This document shows, one piece after another, positions 10,833-20,945 of a stretch of DNA of 64,000 bases. The notes below the pieces were generated by a model that saw only the letters and a program-made list of their open reading frames with translations, searched no databases and was not told the origin of the DNA. The position numbers were made by a program, and so were the translations under genes. How positions within the stretch are numbered: the first letter of the stretch is position 1; each line of letters opens with the position of its first letter. The stretch is from Mytilisepta virgata. Lineage: Eukaryota > Mollusca > Bivalvia > Mytilida > Mytilidae. The stretch is taken from NCBI GenBank assembly GCA_028015205.1, contig CM051514.1:49554150-49618149 (forward strand), in the 5' to 3' direction.

Positions 10833-11427
10833 GTAACATTATTTCTGGTATTTTGTTACACTACTGCTTGATTTTGGTCATTTTGACCTACATTTAACTG
10901 ATGAGTGACTGATAAAATTTTACATTAAAGTTCTTTGTAACTAAATGTCAATAATGTAAATATGTATGAAGCAATAACACTTCCGACTTGGTAGACTGAG
11001 CGTAACTTTGATGACCTGAAAATATTTCTCAAGCTTATCTTCCACTTTTCAATGCGTAAATGAAGCTGATAGGCACGTTATCTGGGGCTCTGTATTGTAT
11101 TTTTGTTCACAGTGCTTTATATGAAGTCGTGTTTCCCTGTATTATTATCTTTGTAAAAAGGGGCTAGAAATGTGCCATTTTCATGAATTTTCCCAATTAA
11201 TAAAAAAAAATTATCATTGCTGGATAAAAAAGTATTCTTTTAGGCCAGGCAAAATTTATTTTATTATTTAAGTTTGTTTCATTCCTGATTCCATAAAATA
11301 AGCTATTTAAAAACATGGGAGTAGAAAGTTGCATGATATTATAACAGTTTCTAATAGACAGTCAGACAATTTAAATCAACATTAATAATTGCCACAAAAC
11401 AAAACAGGAAATTTATTTAATTTTTAT

Positions 11428-11850
11428 ACGCCGGTCTTAAAAGACGGGACGTATTATGGTATACTGTTGTTTCTGTCTGTCGTCCACACTTCGGACAACA
11501 ACTCGAAAACGCTTTCACCAATTTTCATGAAACTTTGGTGACTTAATTAAATCTATTGACGTAAGCTCCCTTTTGTTTTGTTTTTTTTTTTCTTCATAAA
11601 TTCCGATATGACATGGATCTTTATTCGTTGAAAAATCGTCGAAAACTGTCAATTTTTCACACTTTGGACGGTTATGGAATTTTATTCGTTCACATTTCAG
11701 AGTTATGGAACTTTGTTCATTAAAAAAGGGGGAATTTTTCACATGTCATGCTGTATCTTAAGAACGCATTGTCCTATTTACTTCAAACTTTAAACAGCTG
11801 TTTGTTGGGATAGTCTAAAGGTCTTTATACTTTTTGGTGAAGTTACAATT
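11428..11850 (+). repeat. Probable interspersed repeat with (CTGT)-rich start
   Basis: The stretch begins TTTATACGCCGGTC, continues AAAAGACGGGACGTATTATGG and GTTTCTGTCTGTCGTCC, and runs into a non-coding body. Its layout is like repeats common in bivalve genomes, but only one copy is seen in this window, so the call relies on general knowledge. Confidence 0.35.
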
Positions 11851-12298
11851 TTCTGTTCCAGAGTGGGATGGGACCTACCCGATATTCATAAAAAATAAGC
11901 AACAAAATCAAAGGGGTCTAACTTGTGAAATTTTATTTGCTGGACGACAGATGTATCACGCCCTCATGTTGCAGCAGTTTATTTATTTCTGCCTGGAAAA
12001 AAATTGACCCGGAAGGTAAAAACAGACCTGATCATGTTTGGGGAAACCAACAATCATTCTGTAAATTGTTTGAAAATATACATTTATTTTTAATTGCCAA
12101 AAATGTTATACATTTCTACCTGTTTCTATGGCTCATATACAAATAAATTATATATTTCCCAACAACTTACTTGTACTTGAACAAAAATGTTTTACTTTGT
12201 CAATTCGTGATAAAAAAAAAGTATATTCTAATTTGTACAGTCACAAGGATTGTATGTAGATGTATACTTAATATAAAATTTTCCGTTTTTATTAATAG

Positions 12299-12537
12299 AT
12301 GGTGATAGTTTACAGCCAAAGAGCCTGTTGAAAATTGAACATATTAAATGTAAAATTGTCAGTTGTGGAGTTGGACAAATTTGAGCTGAAGAAAACGGAG
12401 TGTATTATACATTGTACGGCAGTAGCAGTTTGAACAAGCGATTGAATTTTAATTTGACAAATGAATTGAAAATTGAAATACATAATGACATTTCTGGAGT
12501 AATCCTGAGAAATTTTGATTTAAAAAGAAGTTTCTGA
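12299..12537 (+). pseudogene. Candidate terminal exon with in-frame TGA
   Basis: After TTAATAG an open frame starts DGDSLQPKSLLKIEHIKC and reaches KIVSCGVGQI, then meets TGA. The same frame continues AEENGVYYTLYGSSS and runs about 50 further codons to a second TGA at 12535-12537. A tryptophan codon (TGG) at the first TGA would make one continuous protein. The CKIVSCG....ENGVYYTLYG pattern weakly recalls beta-propeller repeats such as RCC1 or tectonin; that is a guess. It could be a pseudogene exon, a nonsense allele or an assembly error. Confidence 0.35.
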
Positions 12538-13207
12538 AATGTTCATCACACCATGAAAAAAAAACAATGGATTTATTTGAATTACGGAAAAAGATTAATC
12601 AGTTTTGGATAATTATATAAGGCTAACTTAATGAAAGTTTATATATTTAGTTTGAAAAATGCTCATTGAAATAGTTGTTTTTAATTCAGAATACAAAAAA
12701 TCAATAGATTTAATTTATATTTTTATTTTGTTTATGTTTTGATGTTCTTTATAAAAAATATCTTTAAAATCCTGCACATGTGTATTTCTTATATTTGGTA
12801 TGGACGTATTGCTTTATTGTGAGGAATTGTTTTCTACTTGGTGAAATTAAAAGATATCAGTGAAGCATCAATAAGACATCATTCCATTCGATTGAACATA
12901 CATTTGGGAAGATTACTTGTAAATGTATCTAGTGTTTTCATTGTCCTCAGAAGAGATCAACAGTTCACAATTCAAGACAGAAACCCAAAAAAAATGTAAA
13001 AAATTCATAGATCCTATGAGAAAAGTGTTGAAATGGCTTCTCAAATTTGATGATTTATTATTTGATAATAGATTTATTAAAATCGTGTGTCTTGAGTAAT
13101 TTTTCAAGTTCTATTTTTAAAGATGAGGTGGCAAGAATTTGTATAAAATTTCTTGCTCTGTAGTAAGTGAACTTGATATCTCTGCTTGAAGCTTTGATAA
13201 AACATTC

Positions 13208-13379
13208 AAGTAAAGTCAAGAAATACCAAAGGGATATTCGAAGGAAGGGAAAATTGAAACAACTGACAAACTCCAGGGAACAACGAAGACAAGACCAAAA
13301 CAATACAAGCACTACAATGAACAACATGGACCCCACCAAAAAACGGGGGGTGGACTCAGGTGCTCCGGAAGAGTAAGCA
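13208..13379 (-). mobile_element. Penelope-like 3' tail fragment
   Basis: The sequence is over 85% alike by eye to 776-950 and 30377-30550 and covers only the non-coding tail of the element, ending within GCTCCGGAAGAG. A G14 tract lies 50 bases beyond it (13429-13442). Confidence 0.65.
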
Positions 13380-13442
13380 GTCTGTTGACAAGTAAAGCAA
13401 TAACCAACAATTGTGCAAGTATCATTGTGGGGGGGGGGGGGG

Positions 13443-15193
13443 ACTTTTTATGACCGAGGAGTTCGTCGGTGAACTTGAAACCCCTATCGGAGATTATACA
13501 CATATCGAATTTGTGACCCGAAAATATCCAGGAAAGCTAAAATTACATCCAAAATTATCCAAAAATAATAAAAGTCAGTTATAATGATGAGACATATTTA
13601 AAGTCAACCTGAATCTCCTCGATCTGCAGAAATTTTTTAAATCCTGACCCAAAATCTTCCAGTGTCAAAAAATCCTGACCTGAAATCTCCACGTTTTGTA
13701 AAATCTTGACCGGAATTTGCTGCACATCCTGTTTCTAGTATCATTGAGTTACACACACCTCCGAGCATTGGGGATGATAAAAGGTCATGTTGATGGTAAG
13801 TGGTGCAGATTCAATTCTGCATGAATTGGCCTCTTTGCAATGATCATGTACTCCTACATTTAGTGGTAGAAGATCTCTATTCCTAAGCAAAGAAAGTAGT
13901 TTTTCTCACAAGTAGTGATAAATTACTAGTAGTCCACAATTTTAAAGCATATAAACTTTTGCATCCAGACTCTGGTTTCAGAAGCTATCTGCAGTGAAAT
14001 TTGGCAGTCTGAAGTAAAAAATAATCTCTGGACTTTAAAATTTTAATTCCTTGTCAAATTCAGGGAGATTTCAACAAATGAAAGCAAATATTTTATATGA
14101 AAATGAAAATAAAAATTTATTTGTAACATTTTGGCATATGGTCCTACTGGGTTGGTATAAATACATAAACATGTGGGGTTTTGTATACATTTTGCTGGAG
14201 CCAAAATATTAAATCTGATCATTCTGAAACCTGGTGCTTTGTAATCCTGTGAAAAAATTTACTATACTGGTATGATATGTGAAATACTGAATGTAACGTT
14301 ATTATTTATCCAGATCCCATTGTGCATCCCCCCTACTTTTCTTGTGTTGTGTTTCAGTAAACCTAAACCGAATGTAAATTGATTTTTCCCAGCGAACCAA
14401 ATAGAGTATTAATGTTTATTTATTTAATATGGTAACAATACAATATTAAAAATATGTTCATAATATTTGCGCTTCTAAAGTTTATATAACTGGTTGCCGA
14501 CTACAAAGATGGAAACAGTAATTCCGGATATCTTTTGGGTGATCGGTCCGCTCTTAGAAATCCATCGTCCTCGTTGCGCTTTAAATCCGGAACGAAATGG
14601 GAGTAGAGTTGTTGAATAAAATAAAATCGAAAAGTGCATGTGCATACGCTAAACAGACATTATAGACATGAATATGTGTGAAATCTGCTATATCTGCGGT
14701 AATAGAAAAGTGCTGCCACTTTTCCTGGTTTGTATTAGTTTTTGAGAAAACTGCATTTAAAGATGAAAAATCGTGCTTTTTTGACGCTTTGGAGTACTTC
14801 ATGGCAAATTGTATAATCAATAGACAAATACAGACAAAGTAGCAGCACTTTTCAGAAAGGCGCGGTCCTATAGAATATATCGTATATATTCTTGTTAATA
14901 GCTGACACCCCTACGCACCTGCACTTTTGCGAAATATTTGTACACCCGGTCCGTTGTTGGTAATTCGCTGTAGCATGCAAATGAGCAATCACGTGACTGA
15001 AATAATTACCAGTTAAGTACCCCTTGTCATTGTCATTATCATAGTGGTTAACGATAACACTCATATGATAAATATGAAGAGTATTCCTTACTTAAATGGA
15101 ATAGACCCAATATTATGAAATAAAAAAATAAATAAATAAACAGTTGCCTTAACATCGCTGCGTGGAATTAAACGGTCACATAGTAAAAACATC
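13443..15193 (+). other. Intergenic stretch
   Basis: I see no supported gene or transposon here. Short direct repeats of AAATC(T/C)TGACC occur near 13640-13710. Confidence 0.55.
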
Positions 15194-15376
15194 AGATGTA
15201 GAATCTGAAATACCGTCTTTGAAGATAATGAAAGTATCAAAAAACATAATTTAGAACATGAAAATAAAACTTCAAAGTGTGTGGATTGTGGTGAAGATTT
15301 TGGAGACGAAGAATCAAAGACAAAACATAAAGTTGTACATTTAGAAATGTTCTCGATATCAACACATTTAAAATAA
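15194..15376 (+). pseudogene. Second C2H2 zinc-finger relic
   Basis: One frame holds two tandem C2H2 units. The first reads RCRI-stop-NTVFEDNESIKKHNLEH, in which TGA replaces the second cysteine while all other spacing (x12, H-x3-H) is exact. The second, CVDCGEDFGDEESKTKHKVVH, is a complete C-x2-C-x12-H-x3-H finger. The frame ends at TAA where the repeat unit of 15371 begins. It is therefore a truncated, stop-containing finger array, similar in style to the relic at 7056-7417. Confidence 0.5.
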
Positions 15377-15990
15377 CAATCCAATTATACTAATATTAGA
15401 TATAGTAAATTTATACTATGCTGTATACGACGCATTTCAAGGAGTTACCTCTCATCAGCAGCATTAAAACCGAAACATTTGGAAGACCAAAACCCAAACT
15501 TATTTTAAAACAAGAAATACTCTTAACCAAAACTTCGAAACAGGAAGCCAAATTCCAGCTAAGGAGATCTACAATGTGCAATACAAGGAATGAACCTTTA
15601 GTAATTCTATTATTTTTGAATTTTGTTAAATACTTGTAATTTCTATAGCAAATCAATGAATAATTGTGTCAGACAAGTCTGACGACTGGGTTGGCGAATA
15701 CGCTCGGGGACCTAGGGTCCACCATGCAGAGGCATCGTACCAGGAGTTTCAAAATAACAATCCAAAGATACTAATATTAGATATAGTGAATTTATACTAT
15801 GCTGTATACGACGCATTTCAAGGAGTTACCTCTCATCAGCAGCATTAAAACCGAAACATTTGGAAGACCAAAAACCAAATTTATTTTAAAACAAGAAATA
15901 CTTTTAACCAAAACTCATATCTACATAAAAATGAATGCCCTAAAAGTCCAAAAATCACCAGTGTCAATAAGATACCGTTACAATATGTGA
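15371..15990 (+). repeat. Tandem repeat units A and B
   Basis: Unit A (15371-15750) and partial unit B (15751-15960) share a head that starts AAATAACAATCCAA and includes ATACGACGCATTTCAAGGAG and CAGCAGCATTAAAACCGAAA. Unit A also has a tail with AGACAAGTCTGACGACTGGG. Unit C at 17379-17824 is complete. Unit A lacks about 40 bases present in B and C. Short frames through the units are probably incidental. Confidence 0.75.
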
Positions 15991-16164
15991 AATGGTACAT
16001 TGTGACAGCTTCAAACTTGCATCCAAGCAGGTAAAAATATCACTGCTCCGCTCTCACACTCAATCACCATTAAACATTTTACGCACTACATGTACTGTAA
16101 ACTGATTGAATTTGAGCTTATCTCTTATCTTTTCACGTCTACCAAAGGAATTGTTTATTTTGTA

Positions 16165-16207
16165 ATGGAATCTCTTAGAAGGCTTCTATGTGTAGCAGTC
16201 ATTTTTG
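16165..16207 (+). CDS. C-type lectin, exon 1 (signal peptide)
   Basis: ATG at 16165 opens MESLRRLLCVAVIF and the exon stops at a TTTTTG|GTAAGT donor after 43 nt, in phase 1. The charged start followed by a leucine/valine/isoleucine core is a secretory signal peptide. It joins in phase to the exon at 17039, where the mature lectin starts. No upstream ATG in frame is needed. Confidence 0.8.
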
Positions 16208-17038
16208 GTAAGTCATAGTCCTTTTGTGATTGAGCATACCATAATTAATATTGTACGTACAGAATTAAAGCCTGCTGAACCAAAACAAAAAACAAACAAA
16301 AAACAAACACAAAACATGTTGCTAGTCTTTTTTGTACATTGGAGCAGACCTAATCTTGAACATGACTAAAGGCGTAGGAAAATGATACCAAGGTCACATA
16401 ATTTGGAAGACAAACATGAAGAATTTACTCATGACCATATATCACAATGAACAATTTTGGCGTGTGTAGTAAAAATATGAAGGAATAAAATATACGAATT
16501 AATCTGTTCTATGAAGTAAATAAGGGCATACGACAAATATTAAACTGTCATACACTTCCTAATACACACCGACCAAATGCCAGATAATGTTGAACTGTCA
16601 TACATGAGAATAAAATTACATGTAAAGTAAAATTTAGCCGGGTATTCCATCGGGGACTTATCATTCATAATTACTGAGGAAAAGACCTACCATAGTAACC
16701 CTAAATGCTTGCGATGATCTTCGGGGTCTGAATGAGGTCAATGAAGCATGTGAGGCGTACTGAAATTCATAATGTATTCACCTTCCAAATGTAGTCTATA
16801 CATGAAAATTTAGAACGTAAAAATGAGACAAATAGCTTATACATATTGGATCATGGTTTCCTCTTATTTCTCCGGGTACTGGCATATTGTTTACTTTCTT
16901 TTGTCCATCCATACAAAAACCACTTAATGTACATATATACAGTTATATCCAATTTTAAAAATGAAAAATTTGAAGTTAAAATCAGCTTGTCTTCAGTCTC
17001 TTCAGGGAGTAAATGATACTTGTGTACAATTTTTACAG

Positions 17039-17133
17039 GACCTACATACGGAGAGTGCCCACTAGGTTGGGTCCATTATGGGCAATCGTGTTACTTTTTC
17101 AGTACAGAAAAATTAACATGGTATGTAGCAGAG
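17039..17133 (+). CDS. C-type lectin, exon 2 (N-terminal part of the domain)
   Basis: After TTTTTACAG the exon encodes PTYGECPLGWVHYGQSCYFF and then STEKLTWYVAE, ending in phase 0 at GAG|GTCAGT. C21-P-x-G-W and C32 are the first disulfide pair of a long-form C-type lectin domain. The W-x-x-A segment is the start of the first helix that normally reads W-x-x-A-x-x-x-C. Confidence 0.87.
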
Positions 17134-17378
17134 GTCAGTATGAATATTCATGTTATTTCCATGCATGAAATATGGAGCATAGAAATAAAGTATTTCAATT
17201 ATCATATATTGTGAAACACACTTTGGTACACCAATATTCGCAGATTTCGTGGACAAATCAATCCACAAATTCAAGATCCCAATGAAGTGTGAATCGTTTA
17301 TACAATATTATGTTTTTATTAATCCCCGGATGTTGAAATTAATCACTGGTTACACTTCAAAGGAAATCTATCTGACTT

Positions 17379-17824
17379 CAAAATAACAATCCAAAGATAC
17401 TAATATTAGATATGGTAAATTTATACTATGCTGTATACGACGCATTTCAAGGAGACACCTCTCATCAGCAGCATTAAAACCGAAACATTTGGAAGACCAA
17501 AAACCAAACTTATATTAAACAAGAAGTACTCTTAACCAAAACTCATATATACATAAAAATAAATGCCCTAAACGTCCTAATACCGAAATAGGAAGCCAAA
17601 TTTCAGCTAAGGAGATCTACCAAGTGCAATACAAGGAAGGAACCCTTAGTATTTCTATTATTTTTGAATTTTGCTAAATACTGGTAATTTCTGTAACAAA
17701 TCAATGAATAATCATGTCAGACAAGTCTGACGACTGGGTTGGCGAATACGCTCGGGGACCTAGGGTCCACCAGCAGAGGCATCATCCTAGGAGTTTCAAA
17801 TTAACAATCCAAAGATACTAATCC
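17379..17824 (+). repeat. Repeat unit C in lectin intron 2
   Basis: This is a complete copy of the unit seen at 15371-15990, including the tail with AGACAAGTCTGACGACTGGG and CACCAGCAGAGGCATC. Units A/B and C flank lectin exons 1 and 2. Confidence 0.75.
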
Positions 17825-17867
17825 CTTTATATGAAACATTTTCGATAATTTCAACAGCTTTTCTTTT

Positions 17868-17970
17868 TTTTTGAAATTCGAAATGCACGAAATAAAGAAC
17901 CCACTAATGTGCCTTTTTCATTAAATCCACGACAAATGATTTCAACTAGAATAACTGAATTCACAGTATT
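17868..17970 (+). repeat. Interspersed repeat copy 2
   Basis: Partner of 6905-7005, with the shared blocks GAAATTC, ATCCACGAC and GAATTCACAGTAT. Located in lectin intron 2. Confidence 0.5.
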
Positions 17971-18394
17971 GAGTGTGGGTTTCCAGGAGGGTGAGGGATC
18001 TGTATTCTTTTGATTTTTTTAACTTCGTTAACACGCTGAAAGAAATGTTTATTCGGGCAAATTTTTCAAGGCTTGAAAGACGCAGGGAAATGAATTCAAA
18101 AATGCAAAAATAAACCGTTGAAAATATATGTTTTGCTAGGTATAAATTGCAAGAAACATGGTTGTCTTTTAAATGATTAATACAGTACTTTTATACAAGA
18201 TATAATCTCATATTTTTCAGAGCACAATTTCTGTATTCTCTACAATTGTTTTTATTTCTACAGTATTTTCCCCTTAATTCTATATGGTTAAAAGTTAACA
18301 ATGACATACCAACCAACCAAAGTTACCAAGTAAAAACTCAGGACAAAAATATAGCATAACAAAATAAAACATAAACACAACAGAGTCAGGATAT

Positions 18395-18570
18395 ACTGAC
18401 TTGGTACAGACAATGAACAGTGGTGGTATTAAAGCGGTTTTATGGAAAATGGATACGCCCCCCTTCCTTTATTTAATATGACACTTGTGTAAAAAACACA
18501 CGTCTAAAAAAACCAACAAGGTGACCGCTTGCTAGAACTGCAAAATTAGCCTGGACAGTACATTTAGATA
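18395..18570 (+). repeat. Interspersed repeat shared with 40600-40790
   Basis: The two copies share TTGGTACAGACA, GTGAACAG-GGTGG, the CGGTTTTAT block, CAACAAGGTGACCG and CTAGAACT in the same order. The function is unknown. Confidence 0.55.
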
Positions 18571-18736
18571 GCGGAGTCAGAATGTGCTCGTTTTAACTGT
18601 AAAACTAGCTAAAAGCCAACTTAGGCTGCGTCGTTATGCAGATTACATATAGACTATGATTCTACTTAATTTTAATATATATATATATATGGGATTGATA
18701 TTGTTAAAATAACAAATTATAAAATATTAATTTCAG

Positions 18737-18830
18737 AGTTCATGTAGAGCTCATGACGCACGCCTTGCTGAGGTAGAATACAAAGAGCAGTCGGATTTCC
18801 TTATTGATATGGCAAAACGTTTAAATAAGC
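18737..18830 (+). CDS. C-type lectin, exon 3 (alpha-helical core)
   Basis: TTTCAG precedes SSCRAHDARLAEVEYKEQSD and FLIDMAKRLNK; the exon ends in phase 1 at AAGC|GTTAGT. C49 pairs in the family with the last cysteine, and ARLAEVEYKEQSDFL matches the conserved A-x-L-A-x-[I/V] stretch and second helix of C-type lectin domains. The GTTAGT donor is less canonical than its neighbours, but the flanking phases agree exactly. Confidence 0.87.
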
Positions 18831-18847
18831 GTTAGTGTATAGATATT

Positions 18848-19013
18848 CAGTCAAACCTGCTTCAAAGGGCATCTCTGTATATCAAATCACTGTCTATAAA
18901 GGGCACTGTGATAATGTCCCGTTAAGAAGAAAACTTTAAAGTTAACATCTGTATAAAGGACACCTGCACAATTCTTTGGTTCCATTGGTGCCCTTTATAC
19001 ACACGTTTGACTG
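18848..19013. mobile_element. Palindromic MITE-like element
   Basis: The ends CAGTCAAAC and GTTTGACTG are perfect inverted repeats, and inner blocks (TTCAAAGGGCAT and TGCCCTTTATAC) are also roughly inverted. A TA dinucleotide follows the right end. A decayed relative starts near 22616 (GTCAAATCTGCTTCACAGGGCA). Tc1/mariner-related mobilisation is inferred. Confidence 0.5.
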
Positions 19014-20163
19014 TATTTAAAGAATATAACGGGTATAGGACATTTGGGATATCTCAGGTACCGACTCTCCTTGTCGTTATCCCATTAAACAAAAAATAAT
19101 CTGATACCTCTAGTAAGTAATTTGTTGGTCAAAGATAATAATAACACATTTCATGCAGCAAAATTTGTATAAAAGTATTCTTATTACCACTGAGTACCTG
19201 CCTCTGCTGGTGGACTCCAAGGCAACTGAATCTATCACCAGCTCAGTTGCCTAAGATTTCGATACTAACTAGAAACTGAAACTCAAATTTATTGTTACAA
19301 ATATGTTAAACTTTGTTTATGATAAGGAGTAACTCCATTGTTTATAGCTCTGTCCTTAGATTGGTTTGGTTTTACATCTTTTGGTCAGTTGGCATTGTCA
19401 ATTTCATCTTAAACTTTTCAGACTAATATTTTGTTTTTTAACATTTTATGCCTTGAGCAAAACATATTGCTAATACTAATTGGTATCAAAGAATTGATTT
19501 CCCTTTTTTTTCCTTGTAAAATTAAAATATTCATATATAATCCATATTTAGAGCCAATAAAATAAGCCATGTCATGTCTGGTCAGGTGGTAATGTAAGTT
19601 GTTTCGTATAACCCTGGCTGCAGAAAAATAAATAAAAAAAAGAATTGATTCATTTTAATATGTTCAATTCTATATCTTATTTATCAAAAATCGAAATATT
19701 TTTAAAAAGATGTACAGATGCTAAATGAGTCAATGAAATGCTATGTCACCTGACCGTAAAAGGTAATAGAAATATAGAATCCATGCACGAACCTACCATT
19801 GTCTTTGACCCAACAACGCCTCATAATGTCAGAAGACAGACATAATCTGCTGTAAAAAGTACTAATTTCGAGAACTCAATGAAATCAAAGCAAACCCCCC
19901 CCCCCCCCCCAAAAAAAAAAATATCGAAGTGACAAAACTAGCCCAGTAGTTTGCATGAAAACATTTAAAAAGAAGTTTTAGCTTTATCGTAGTTTACAGT
20001 GATGTATACTTTAAAAATAAATTGTCATAATGTCGGAACTATATGAAAAAAGATAAGGAAAATTCGGAGAGAGTCTAATTTTTGAACCCATGGAATAGTT
20101 ATTAATTTTTGTAACGACTTGTAAAAATCTAAAAATAACACGAAGTGTATTTTTAAATTTTAG

Positions 20164-20378
20164 CTGTAAACTACTGGTTGGGCGGTCGAGATGACATTGT
20201 CGAAGGCACATGGATGTGGTCCTCCTCCGATAGAGTATTTAATTATACTGCCTGGGGACCAGGTGAACCGAATGGTCAGGCCAGTCAAAATTGCTTGGAT
20301 ATGTATTATAACTGGAACTGGAAATGGGATGACAATGTTTGTTCAGTTTCAGAACCGTTTATTTGTGAAAAAATGTAG
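20164..20378 (+). CDS. C-type lectin, terminal exon (sugar-binding loop)
   Basis: This exon completes a 148-residue secreted protein made of a signal peptide and a single C-type lectin domain. It carries the WLGG core (82-85), the Ca2+/sugar site EPN (112-114), C121, the WDD motif (132-134, in the place of WND) and C137, and it ends FICEKM before TAG. Cysteines 21/32, 49/145 and 121/137 give the standard three disulfides. In this family EPN usually points to mannose/glucose-type ligands and QPD to galactose. WDD keeps the acidic calcium ligand. The length is typical of bivalve single-domain lectins, which are commonly immune pattern receptors; that role is inferred. The acceptor is AAATTTTAG. 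Confidence 0.92.
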
Positions 20379-20496
20379 GTTTTTACTTTACATCTCTTTC
20401 AAGTCGAATCCGTAAGAAGTCAAATATGGCGCATTGACTAGTCTATATGACATATTGGACTGGTTAGGCATTAAAGAATCATATTGGACTAGTCAA

Positions 20497-20945
20497 TAAA
20501 GGTATAATTGCGCAAGGTTTTCCATATCGGCTTAGTTATTGGTCCGAGGCAAGCCATGTTGGACTGAGGCGAGGCGAATATGGAAAACCTTACGCAGTAA
20601 TACTATATTATTTATTAACAAGTGTATTATTGGCTCCAATACGACCAAAACTGTCGTTTCAATACAGAATCGGCCAATACCGAAAAACCCGCCCAATACG
20701 GATTTTTTGCTGTATTGGCCGACTTGTACCCGGCCAATATAGGGTCACTAGATTTTAGTTTGAATACATACAAAAACTCAGAAATGTTTACACTATATAT
20801 AAATTGGTACATGGTCTGTGATTAAAGGTGCTTCAAAATTGGTCTTCTGCCAGCTGTATTGACCTTCGGCTCCGGCTCAGGCCAATACAGCAAGCTTCGG
20901 ACCAATAACACGGCGAATACAGAAACAACCATGTAATAACATCAT
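20497..20945. repeat. Two adjoining palindromic elements after the lectin gene
   Basis: The first hairpin has arms 20497-20529 and 20577-20615 (GCGCAAGGTTTTCCATAT against ATATGGAAAACCTTACGC) around a loop rich in GAGGC blocks. The second (20620-20945) repeats CCAATAC and its complement many times, with GGCCAATACAGCAAGC opposite GCTGTATTGGCC. No coding capacity. Confidence 0.6.

Noticed and set aside
20539..20825. Overlapping short frames after the lectin gene
   Set aside because: They fall in the palindromic repeat and have no protein-like signature.
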